64,000 nucleotides of DNA from contig JAEUNZ010000005.1 in assembly GCA_016790965.1 (NCBI GenBank), forward strand, positions 1-64,000, given 5' to 3'. A program made the translations under genes and the position numbers. The notes under the pieces were generated by a model. The model was not told where the DNA came from and searched no databases. It was given only the letters and a program-made list of their open reading frames with translations. This DNA is from SSSZ01 sp016790965 (GTDB taxonomy: Bacteria; Pseudomonadota; Gammaproteobacteria; Burkholderiales; Rhodocyclaceae). Below are positions 1 to 9,807 of this stretch, piece by piece. Position 1 is the stretch's first letter. Each line of letters starts with the position of its first letter.

Positions 1-33
1 CAGAAGAAGGAGCAGTTGAGGATGGCCGCCTGA
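1..33 (+). CDS. Possible 3' tail of an upstream gene (partial)
   Basis: Read in frame 1, the first 33 bases code for QKKEQLRMAA followed by TGA. The basic, polar tail is plausible as the end of a protein whose body lies outside the window. Nothing more can be said about its identity, and the frame could be open by chance. Confidence 0.25.
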   Translation, partial: QKKEQLRMAA

Positions 34-82
34 TTCGGCCGCGCTGACGGCGCCGCTCCGGGCTACGCCCTCCGCGTCACCG

Positions 83-880
83 TCAGCGAATTGGACAACC
101 GATTACCTGATTCGCATTTGCACAACTTGACGCACACAACCAGGCATCTTCGTAATAGGCAGGATCGCCGTTGGCGACTACCAGGCCCGGAATCCCCAGC
201 AGGGGCAAAGGGTGCAGATCCCTCGGCCGGGCCGGGAAGCCGCACCGCAGATGGTCCGCCAGGCGCAAGTCGCCTTCTTCGAACAGGCTTTGCGGGGCGA
301 GGGCTGCGAGGCCCGGTGGGACGAGATAGAGAACGGCCTTGGCGGTGAGGCCGCGAAAGGGCGCCCGCAGTTGGTCGGCTGTGGCGTGCCCGAGGACCAG
401 GAAGCGCATGCGGGTTTCCACGGCGGCGCGCCGCTGCCAGAACAGTTCCCGCCAGCGAAAGCCCCGTACCAGGTCGAGGAGTGCCTCGTCCTCCGCGAGG
501 ACGATGATTCCGCACTCGTCCAGGTGGGTCAGGGCGTCGCGGCGCGGCCCCCGCTCGCCCGGGAGCCGGGCCGCCCGGTGGGCCGCGTTAAGGGCCGCCT
601 TGGACCGGGGAAAGGCCAGCCAGGCCAGGGCATTGCAAGCGTCATGCCAATTTCCATCCCGGGTTTCCACCTCCCCTGTCGTCCCGATTCTTTCCTCGTA
701 TTCGGGGCCGTCAGGCGCGGGGGGCACCAGGCACAGAGGCTGTCCGGCCTGGTTGCTGACGCCGGCGGCGGCCAGGGCCGCGGCAAGGGCGGGACGGCCG
801 GGGCACTGCACGCCACCCCAAAGGTCGGGACGCGGCAGCAGGAGGAGCGGCGCTGCGGCGGTGGCCGCCGCTTCCTTCAC
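83..880 (-). CDS. DUF3025 family protein
   Basis: A 265-residue protein of unknown function. The segment WHDACNALAWLAFPRSKAAL (residues about 78-97) is the conserved signature I associate with DUF3025, a family found mainly in beta- and gammaproteobacteria. No membrane segment or signal peptide is visible. The start is GTG at 880; it overlaps the stop of the lipoprotein gene upstream (stop at 877-879), so the two are probably translationally coupled in an operon that begins with pyrC. The last ~15 residues (CASSCANANQVIGCPIR) do not look conserved and may be a drifted end. The molecular role is unknown; linkage to pyrC is contextual only. Confidence 0.8.
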   Translation of the reverse strand: MKEAAATAAAPLLLLPRPDLWGGVQCPGRPALAAALAAAGVSNQAGQPLCLVPPAPDGPEYEERIGTTGEVETRDGNWHDACNALAWLAFPRSKAALNAAHRAARLPGERGPRRDALTHLDECGIIVLAEDEALLDLVRGFRWRELFWQRRAAVETRMRFLVLGHATADQLRAPFRGLTAKAVLYLVPPGLAALAPQSLFEEGDLRLADHLRCGFPARPRDLHPLPLLGIPGLVVANGDPAYYEDAWLCASSCANANQVIGCPIR

Positions 881-1314
881 CGGGACTTGGCCGCCTCCGG
901 CTCGGCGGCTTCGAAAACGGGCGTGCCGGCCTTTTCGGAGAAGGTGCCGACCAGATCGCCTATCCCCTCCGCGGGTTCTTCGCGAATGGGCGCAAACCCC
1001 TCGCAGGTCTGCGTTTCCGTGGCGTACATGAATTTTCCCGCCCTTACTACGTAGGCCCCGGACGGCACCCGGAAGATTTCCACCTTAGTCTTGGGGAACA
1101 ACTCGCCGATGAAGTGACGCCGCATGCAGGTGGGCATGCGGGCGACCACCAGGTAGAACTTGATCTTCTTGTCCCACAGATAGGTCTGCTCCCGCACCAG
1201 GCTGAGGTTGTGCTGGCCGGTGGCGTCGATCTGGTAGGTGGCGCCGTCGTTGATGCACCCAGTCAGGGTGAGGCTCGCGAGGAGCGCGGCGAGGGTGGCT
1301 TTTCCAGCGGGCAT
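877..1314 (-). CDS. Small outer-membrane-type lipoprotein
   Basis: A 145-residue protein with a short hydrophobic leader and a lipobox ending LTGC at about residues 16-19, so it should be exported and acylated on Cys19. The rest is soluble and includes a pair of cysteines (TCMRRH near residue 64, TQTCEG near residue 106) that could form a disulfide in the periplasm. The ATG at 1314 overlaps the TGA of pyrC as ATGA, and its own stop overlaps the GTG of the DUF3025 gene, giving a tightly coupled three-gene operon. I recognise no named family; the function is unknown. Confidence 0.8.
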   Translation of the reverse strand: MPAGKATLAALLASLTLTGCINDGATYQIDATGQHNLSLVREQTYLWDKKIKFYLVVARMPTCMRRHFIGELFPKTKVEIFRVPSGAYVVRAGKFMYATETQTCEGFAPIREEPAEGIGDLVGTFSEKAGTPVFEAAEPEAAKSR

Positions 1315-2345
1315 CACAGCATCCTCCACTTCAGGGTTTCGCCGGCCCGCAGGGGCACCAGGGTATCGCCCCCGACGTAGGCAAAGCCGGCCGGCACGGG
1401 GGTATCCTCCCGAACCAGGGTGACACTGCCCGTGTTGCGCGGCAGGCCGTACCAGTCGGGACCATGGAAGCTGGCGAATGCCTCCAGGCGGTCCAGGGCG
1501 CCGGCGGCCTCGAAGGCCTCGGCGTAGAGTTCCAGGGCGCCGTAGGCGGTATAGCAACCCGCACAACCGCAGGCCGCCTCCTTGGCGAGGCGGGCATGGG
1601 GCGCCGAATCGGTGCCCAGGAAGAAGCGGGGATGGCCCGAGGTAGCCGCAGCGACCAGAGCCTCCCGATGGGTCTCCCGCTTGAGCACCGGCAGGCAATA
1701 CCAGTGGGGGCGCACGCCTCCCTGGAAAATGGCATTGCGGTTATAGATCAGGTGGTGGGCGGTGACGGTCGCCGCGACCGTGGCCCCGGCAGCGGCGACG
1801 AACTCGGCCGCCTCCCGCGTGGTGATGTGCTCCATGACCACCCGCAAGCGGGGATAGCGGGCGACCAGGGGCGCCAGCACGGTGTCGATGAAGATTTTCT
1901 CCCGGTCGAAGAGATCGACCCGGGGGTCGGTGACCTCGCCGTGCACCAGCAGGGGCAGATCGGCTTCCTCCATGGCGGCGAAGACGGCGTAGGCCTTTTC
2001 CACCGCAGTAAGGCCGGAATCGGAATTGGTCGTCGCCCCGGCCGGGTAATACTTCACCGCCTGCACGAAGCCCGAGGCGCGGGCCCGCTGGATTTCGGCC
2101 GGGTCGGTGCGGTCGGTGAGGTACAGGGTCATCAGCGGTTCGAAGGTGGCGCCGGCGGGCAAGGCGGCCAGGATGCGGGAGCGGTAGGCAGCGGCCTGCT
2201 CCACGGTGGTCACCGGCGGCCGCAGGTTGGGCATCACGATGGCGCGGGCGAACTGGCGGGCCGTGTGGCCGACGACGGCGGCCAGGGCCTCGCCGTCGCG
2301 CAGGTGCAGGTGCCAGTCATCGGGGCGTGTAAGGGTGATCTGCAT
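1314..2345 (-). CDS. pyrC: Dihydroorotase
   Basis: Catalyses the reversible cyclisation of N-carbamoyl-L-aspartate to dihydroorotate, the third step of pyrimidine synthesis, in the cytoplasm. The 343-residue length fits the class II PyrC type. Visible metal-site motifs are DWHLHLRDG near residue 10 (HxH zinc ligands), the lysine in FVQAVKYYPAGAT near residue 97 (expected to be carboxylated and bridge two zincs), histidines in LLVHGEV and VMEHITT, and GTDSAPH near residue 250 with the catalytic aspartate. The start MQITLTRPDDWHLHLRDG matches family N-termini. It is the first gene of the minus-strand operon with the lipoprotein and DUF3025 genes. Confidence 0.97.
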   Translation of the reverse strand: MQITLTRPDDWHLHLRDGEALAAVVGHTARQFARAIVMPNLRPPVTTVEQAAAYRSRILAALPAGATFEPLMTLYLTDRTDPAEIQRARASGFVQAVKYYPAGATTNSDSGLTAVEKAYAVFAAMEEADLPLLVHGEVTDPRVDLFDREKIFIDTVLAPLVARYPRLRVVMEHITTREAAEFVAAAGATVAATVTAHHLIYNRNAIFQGGVRPHWYCLPVLKRETHREALVAAATSGHPRFFLGTDSAPHARLAKEAACGCAGCYTAYGALELYAEAFEAAGALDRLEAFASFHGPDWYGLPRNTGSVTLVREDTPVPAGFAYVGGDTLVPLRAGETLKWRML

Positions 2346-2511
2346 GACGTTTTTCCCGGGAAGAACGGCATTTTAGCCGCCCGCCGCCCATTCAGGCGCG
2401 CCGATGGGAATCCGATGCGAGGGAAAACGCCTGCCCCCGCCCGGCAATGGCGCTTTGACTCCGCCGGGAGCCTTTGCAATACTGGGCGGCCCCGTAATTA
2501 AGCCCTCGCGC

Positions 2512-3623
2512 ATGTACCTTGATTTCTCGACCCCCGATGATCTGGCGCGGCACATCGCCGCCCGCCCCGAGGCGGCCGCCCACCCCCTGTGGCTGGTTCT
2601 CCTGGCCGACTGGCACGGCGAAGCCCTGGCCGAAATCGCGGCGACGCTGGAAAGCGCCGGTATCCGGGCCTGCGGTGCCCTATTCCCAGGTCTCATCGAC
2701 GGGGGCGCGGTGCGCCACAAGGGCGCCATCGTCGTCGCCCTGCCGGGAGAGAGCCGCTGGGCCATCGCTGATCTCGCCCCCGGCAGCGTCTCTTGGCGCC
2801 AGCCCCCACCCTCCCTGGAGGGCTGCGGAGATGTTTCGTCCATCGTCCTGGTGGATTGCCTGGGGCCCAACGTCGCCGGCCTGCTCGAAGCGCTTTACGA
2901 CCTCTACGGCCACGGCCTGCCCCAGTTCGGCGCCGGCGCGGGTTACCACGACCTGAGGGTGGCGCCGACGCTCTTCGCCGCGGGCAGCGCCCTCGCCAAC
3001 GCGGGGCTCACCATCCTGGTGCCGGAGCGCTTCACCGTGCGGGTGCGCCACGGCTGGCGCCGGGTGCGTGGTCCCTTCGTCGCCTCGCGCACCCGGGGCA
3101 GCAAGCTTCTCGAACTCAACTGGGAGCCGGCGGGCCGCTTCTACCGCCAGCAGGTGGAAGCCGAAAACCCCGCTCTGACCGGCCGCCCGGTTTTCCCGGA
3201 TCTCAATTCGAGCTACCCCCTGGGCATCGGTCGCGACGGCAGCGAAGACGTCATCCGCGATCCCATGGGGGTCGACGAGGCGGACCAGGGCATCGCCCTG
3301 CTTTCCGATTTGCGCGAAAACACCCTTCTCTACCTGGTGCACGGCGACCGTGGCAGTCTGGTGGCCGCGGCCCGGGAAGCGGTAGCAGCCTGCGCGGCGC
3401 CGGGCGATGTGGCCCGCTGCCTGGTTTCCGACTGCTTCTCGCGGGCCCTGATGCTGGGCGATGCCTTCCCCGAGGAACTGGCTGCGGTGGGCGAAGAACT
3501 GGCCAAGTTCACCGCCACCCGGCCCGAAGGCGTCCTGGCCCTGGGCGAAATCGCCACCGACGGCCGCCAACCCATCGAATTCTTCAACAAGACCTTCGTC
3601 GTCGCCCTCGCCCACACCCCGTC

Positions 3624-3627
<4 letters not shown>
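2512..3627 (+). CDS. FIST domain sensory protein
   Basis: A 371-residue cytoplasmic protein matching FIST (F-box and intracellular signal transduction) proteins, with an N-terminal FIST half containing a GAIVVALPG strand and a C-terminal FIST_C half containing the typical FFNKTFVVAL end. FIST domains are thought to bind small ligands such as amino acids. There are no membrane segments. I chose the ATG at 2512 because the frame upstream is not conserved-looking. The stop overlaps the ATG of the following hybrid kinase (ATGA), so the protein probably serves as a separate input subunit for that kinase; that pairing is inference from the coupling. Confidence 0.88.
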
Positions 3628-6078
<2,451 letters not shown>

Positions 6079-6101
<23 letters not shown>

Positions 6102-6927
6102 GGCGCAGTGCGGTTTCGTAAAGTTCCTTGCGGCCGACGCCGCTGATTGCCGCAGCGAGCTTGGCGGCCTGACTTACGGAAAGACCGTCGGCCAGCAACA
6201 GGCGCAGCGCGCGCTCGCCTTCGCCGCTCGCCGCGACGGCCGGGGCGGCGGATACGGCCAGGACGAACTCGCCTTTCAGGCGATGGGGGTCCGCCTGAAG
6301 CCATGCCACGGCCTCCGGCAGGGGCAGGACGGCGATGGTCTCGAACAACTTGGTCAGTTCCCGCCCGATGAGCAGGCGCCTCTCGCCGAAGAGCGCAGCC
6401 AGATCGCTCACCGTCTCCAGCACCCGATGGGGCGCCTCGTAGAACACCACAGTCCAGGGCTGGTCCTTCAGAACCGCCAGGGCCTGCCGCCGCTGCACCG
6501 CCTTGGGAGGAAGAAAGCCGTAAAAAAGGAAATGGGGATCGTCGAACCCTGAGGCCGAGAGGGCCACCACGGCAGCACAAGGCCCGGGCAGGGGGATGAC
6601 CCGATGGCCGGCGGCCCGCACCGCAGCGACGACGCGTGCGCCGGGGTCGGACACCCCGGGGGTTCCGGCGTCGCTCACCAGGGCCACCGCCTCTCCGCTG
6701 CTCAGGAGTTCGACGATGCGCGCTGCCGCTTCGCGCTCATTGTGTTCGTGGGCGGCCAGAAGCCGGGCCCGGGAGCCGACATGGCGCAGGAGGGGCTGGC
6801 TGTGGCGGGTATCCTCTGCCGCCACCCAAGCCACCCCGGTCAGCACCTCCCGGGCGCGCTCGCTGAGGTCCGCCAGATTCCCCACCGGCGTCGCCACCAC
6901 GTACAATGCACCGGATTCAATCGTCAT
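6079..6927 (-). CDS. rsmI: 16S rRNA (cytidine1402-2'-O)-methyltransferase
   Basis: A 282-residue SAM-dependent methyltransferase that 2'-O-methylates C1402 of 16S rRNA in the decoding centre. The start region ALYVVATPVGNLADLSERA is the hallmark, followed by AEDTRHS, LVSDAGTPGVSDPG and LPGPCAAVVALSASG, all typical of the tetrapyrrole-methylase-like fold. I chose the ATG at 6927; a TTG at 6945 in frame would overlap yraN. It is divergent from yraN with an 8-base gap between start codons, so each gene's promoter must lie inside the other's 5' end. The rsmI/yraN divergence is conserved in many proteobacteria. Confidence 0.95.
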
Positions 6928-6935
6928 CGCGACCC

Positions 6936-7307
6936 ATGCCCGCAAAGCCTCAAGATACCACCACCCTTCGCGGCCGCGAAGCCGAGGCCCTGGCGGCCCG
7001 CTTCCTGGAAGCGCGGGGTCTCTCCGTGCTGGAACGCAATTTCCGCATCCGCGGCGGCGAAATCGACCTCATCTGCCGCGACGGCGCCACCCTGGTCTTC
7101 GTCGAGGTCCGCCTGCGCAGCCGGGCGGACTTCGGTGGGGCAGCCGCCAGCATCGACGGCGCCAAGCGCCGCCGTCTCGTCCTCGCCGCCCGGCATTACC
7201 TAGCCGGGCGCCCGGAAGGCCCCTGCCGCTTCGACTGCGTGCTTCTGGCCGATCCCGCCGGGCGCAGCCTGGAATGGATGCGCGACGCCTTTCGCGCCGA
7301 CGAATGA
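6936..7307 (+). CDS. yraN: UPF0102 family protein YraN
   Basis: A 123-residue member of UPF0102, a family with a Holliday-junction-resolvase-like (PD-(D/E)XK) fold. Conserved elements are GREAEALAARFLEARG near the N-terminus, RNFRIRGGEIDLICRDG (the G-E-I-D-L core with the acidic active-site residues) and VFVEVRLRS. The usual ExK is here EVR, with Arg replacing the last Lys, as in many YraN proteins. The biochemical role is not established. It heads a plus-strand operon, coupled through an ATGA overlap with the next gene. Confidence 0.93.
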   Translation: MPAKPQDTTTLRGREAEALAARFLEARGLSVLERNFRIRGGEIDLICRDGATLVFVEVRLRSRADFGGAAASIDGAKRRRLVLAARHYLAGRPEGPCRFDCVLLADPAGRSLEWMRDAFRADE

Positions 7308-7729
7308 GCTTTCGCCCCACCTTGGACGCCCCGATTTTCCGACGTAGCCTGCGGATCGGCCTGCTGGCCGCCTCCCTAGGGCTCTTTCCCGGGGCGGTAC
7401 TTCCCGCCCTGGCAGAAGAAGCCGTCCGCATCCTGGTGCAGCGTTCCCCCCTGGCCGGCGCCCAGTACCACGCCCTGGATGAGGTGCGCGAGGGCCTGCG
7501 CGTCGGCGACCTGCTGACCCTGGTGCGTGAGCCGGACAACCGCCACGACCGGCGCGCCATCCGGGTCGAATGGCGGGGAAGAAAGCTGGGTTACCTGCCC
7601 CGGGCTGCCAATCGCGTCGTCGCCGCAGCTCTGGACCGCGGCGAGCCCCTGGTCGCCCGCATCGCCACCCTGCGCGACGACCCGGACCCCTGGCGCCGCG
7701 TGGAAATCGAAGTCCTCGCCCAACTCTGA
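7304..7729 (+). CDS. Exported HIRAN domain protein
   Basis: A 141-residue protein with an N-terminal signal peptide (hydrophobic run IGLLAASLGLFPGAVLPALA, cleavage probably after the second ALA near residue 37) followed by a single HIRAN domain. The core reads LAGAQYHALDEVREGLRVGD, LVREPDNRHDRRAIRVEW and KLGYLPRAANRVVAAALDRG. HIRAN domains are best known as single-stranded-DNA 3'-end binders in HLTF-type helicases, but small secreted bacterial versions exist without a known role. Start codon overlaps the yraN stop. In gammaproteobacteria the equivalent slot beside yraN holds lpoA, which is absent here. Confidence 0.85.
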   Translation: MSFRPTLDAPIFRRSLRIGLLAASLGLFPGAVLPALAEEAVRILVQRSPLAGAQYHALDEVREGLRVGDLLTLVREPDNRHDRRAIRVEWRGRKLGYLPRAANRVVAAALDRGEPLVARIATLRDDPDPWRRVEIEVLAQL

Positions 7730-7823
7730 CCCCTCGCCTCTCACCCCCCACCGCCTTACCGTTGGTTACAGCGCCTCCCGGACCGCGATGCTAGAATCCG
7801 GCAACTTTTTTGCGGAATAAAAC

Positions 7824-8417
7824 ATGGATCTGATCGCCCGCGTCGCCCGCCATTTCGAGGACAGCGCCCATACCAAGTTGAATGCCGTCGAAACCCTGGC
7901 CGCACCGGTGGCCGCGGCGGTCGAGATCATGACGGCGGCCCTGGTCAACGGCAACAAGATCCTGGCCTGCGGCAACGGCGGTTCCGCCGCCGACGCCCAG
8001 CACTTCGCCGCCGAGTTGGTGGGGCGCTTCGAGGCCGAGCGGCAGGAACTGGCGGCCATCGCCCTCACCGTCGACACCTCCATCCTCACCGCCGTCGCCA
8101 ACGACTATTCCTTCAACCAGGTTTTCTCCCGCCAGGTACGCGCCCTGGGTCACGGCGGCGATGTGCTTCTGGCCATTTCCACCTCGGGCAATTCCGGCAA
8201 CGTCATCGAAGCCATCTCGGCCGCCCACGACGCGGACATGCGCGTCATCGCCCTCACCGGCCGGGGCGGCGGGCAGATCGCCGACCTGTTGCGCGACGAT
8301 GACATCCACCTCTGCGTGCCGGCGGAACGTACCGCCCGCATCCAGGAAACCCACCTTCTCATCGTGCACTGTCTGTGCGACGGCATCGACAGCCTTCTTC
8401 TGGGAGTCGAAGAATGA
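7824..8417 (+). CDS. SIS domain protein, DiaA / phosphoheptose isomerase type
   Basis: A 197-residue SIS-domain protein with GNGGSAADAQHFAAELVGRF near residue 53, AIALTVDTSILTAVANDY and LLAISTSGNSGNVIEAI. Two related roles exist. One is GmhA, which converts sedoheptulose-7-phosphate to a heptose 7-phosphate for LPS core. The other is DiaA, a tetrameric DnaA-binding protein that stimulates initiation. The neighbours decide only partly: yraN upstream and a DolP-like gene downstream match the E. coli yraN-diaA-dolP order, while the heptose adenylyltransferase gene at 9093 favours GmhA. The two functions cannot be separated by eye. The stop overlaps the ATG of the next gene. Confidence 0.85.
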   Translation: MDLIARVARHFEDSAHTKLNAVETLAAPVAAAVEIMTAALVNGNKILACGNGGSAADAQHFAAELVGRFEAERQELAAIALTVDTSILTAVANDYSFNQVFSRQVRALGHGGDVLLAISTSGNSGNVIEAISAAHDADMRVIALTGRGGGQIADLLRDDDIHLCVPAERTARIQETHLLIVHCLCDGIDSLLLGVEE

Positions 8418-9082
8418 AAAAAATCATCCTTTCCGCCGCGCTTCTCGCCGCCACCCTTCCCACCCTGCAGGGCTGCGTCACCGCCGTGGCCACCGGCGTC
8501 ACCGTCGGCGTCCTGGCGGCCCTCGACCGCCGCTCCATCGCCACCCAGACCGACGACGAAACCATCGAATGGAAGGCTTTGAGCCGCATTTCGGACAAAT
8601 TCGGCAAGGAAAACCACGTCAACATCACCAGCTTCAACCGCAAGGTTCTCATCAGCGGCGAGACGCCCAGCGAGGACAACAAGGCCCGCATCGGCGAGCT
8701 GGTGCGCGGCGTGGAAGGCGTACAGGGCGTGTGGAACGAACTTTATGTCGGCCCCTCGTCCTCGCTCTCGGGCCGCAGCAACGACACCTACATCACTTCC
8801 AAGGTCAAGGCCCGCTTTGTCGATTCCGGCCAGTTCTCGGCCAATCACGTCAAGGTGGTCACCGAGGCAGGGGTCGTCTTCCTGCTGGGTGTGGTCAATG
8901 ACCGGGAAGCCCAGGCGGCGGTTCAAGTCACCCGGACCACGACCGGCGTACGCAAGGTGGTCAATGTGATGGAAGTGGTGGCGGAAAGCGAGACGAAGCG
9001 CCTCGATTCCTCGGCCGCCAACCGGTCGGAAGCCAAGCCCGCCCCGACCCCGGCCCCGGTGGAAGCGCCGGCGGCGCGCTGA
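8414..9082 (+). CDS. dolP: Dual-BON domain lipoprotein, DolP-like
   Basis: A 222-residue lipoprotein. The leader MKKIILSAALLAATLPTLQGC gives a lipobox LQGC with Cys21. Two BON domains follow, the first around residues 50-115 (VNITSFNRKVLISGETP, VEGVQGVWNELYVGP) and the second around 125-195 (ITSKVKARFVDSGQ, VVTEAGVVFLLGVV, VRKVVNVMEVV). E. coli DolP (YraP) sits in the outer membrane and maintains envelope integrity at division sites. The C-terminal ~25 residues are a low-complexity Pro/Ala tail. Position after the SIS gene with an ATGA overlap reproduces the diaA-dolP order. Confidence 0.9.
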   Translation: MKKIILSAALLAATLPTLQGCVTAVATGVTVGVLAALDRRSIATQTDDETIEWKALSRISDKFGKENHVNITSFNRKVLISGETPSEDNKARIGELVRGVEGVQGVWNELYVGPSSSLSGRSNDTYITSKVKARFVDSGQFSANHVKVVTEAGVVFLLGVVNDREAQAAVQVTRTTTGVRKVVNVMEVVAESETKRLDSSAANRSEAKPAPTPAPVEAPAAR

Positions 9083-9092
9083 AACGCCAGTC

Positions 9093-9584
9093 GTGGCGGG
9101 ATATCCCACACCGGCCTTCGAGGCCAGAATCTGCCCGCCGGCTGCCCTGGCCGAGCGTTGCGCGGCCCTCCCCCGGCCCCTGGTCTTCACCAACGGCTGT
9201 TTCGACATCCTGCACCGGGGGCACGTCACCTACCTGGCCCAGGCGGCGGCCCTGGGGGCCTCGCTGGTGGTGGCCCTCAACAGTGACGATTCGGTTCGCC
9301 GTCAGGGCAAGGGCCCGGACCGGCCTGTGAACGGCCTTGCCGACCGCCTGGCCGTCATGGCGGCCCTGCAATGCATCGCCCTGGTCACCTGGTTCGATGC
9401 CGACACCCCCATCGAACCCATCCTCGCCTGCCGCCCCGACGTCCTGGTCAAAGGCGGCGACTGGCCCGTGGAGCGCATCGTCGGCGCCCCGGAAGTCCAG
9501 GGCTGGGGAGGCACGGTGCATTCCATCCCCTTCCTGCACCAGACCTCCACCACCGCGGTCCTGGAAAAAATCCGCCGCCTTTAG
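9093..9584 (+). CDS. D-glycero-beta-D-manno-heptose 1-phosphate adenylyltransferase
   Basis: A 163-residue nucleotidyltransferase corresponding to the C-terminal (RfaE2) half of E. coli HldE; it adenylylates heptose-1-phosphate to make ADP-heptose for LPS. Motifs: VFTNGCFDILHRGHVTYL with the HxGH signature near residue 45, LVVALNSDDSVRRQGKG, PDVLVKGGDWP and the end STTAVLEKIRR. As in many Betaproteobacteria the kinase half is a separate gene elsewhere. Start is GTG at 9093, ten bases after the DolP stop. Its TAG stop abuts the left end of a dispersed repeat. Confidence 0.93.
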   Translation: MAGYPTPAFEARICPPAALAERCAALPRPLVFTNGCFDILHRGHVTYLAQAAALGASLVVALNSDDSVRRQGKGPDRPVNGLADRLAVMAALQCIALVTWFDADTPIEPILACRPDVLVKGGDWPVERIVGAPEVQGWGGTVHSIPFLHQTSTTAVLEKIRRL

Positions 9585-9586
9585 TC

Positions 9587-9739
9587 GTCGGTCAGATCGG
9601 TTGGCGTCGATGCCGAGGCGCCCATCCGCGCCCCGATCGCGCGAGGCAAACCGCAGCCATAGCCGAAGCTATGGCGAGGATGAGCGACGAAGCGAGTGGG
9701 GATGCGGGTCGGGCCGAAGCTGAACCTATCTGACTGACT
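9587..9739. repeat. Dispersed ~155-bp repeat, copy 1 (MITE-like)
   Basis: Nearly the same sequence recurs at 28268-28424. The ends are imperfect inverted repeats: GTCGGTCAGATCGGTT on the left and AACCTATCTGACTGACT on the right, whose complement reads AGTCAGTCAGATAGGTT. Inside is a short hairpin (GCCATAG / CTATGGC near 9656-9676). No long conserved reading frame is present. It lies between the heptose adenylyltransferase stop codon and the 3' end of kup, so it may also act as a transcript end. Structure fits a miniature non-autonomous element. Confidence 0.75.
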
Positions 9740-9807
9740 ACACGCGCCGCGGCCTCCCGGCCCCTGTTCATCGTCACTGTAGGCGCGCAAGCCTGCGGAG
9801 AGCGGGC

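Noticed and set aside
2793..3623. N-terminal extension of the first hybrid kinase
   Set aside because: The upstream part reads the FIST gene in another frame and is Arg/Pro-rich; ATG 3624 overlapping the FIST stop is the better start.
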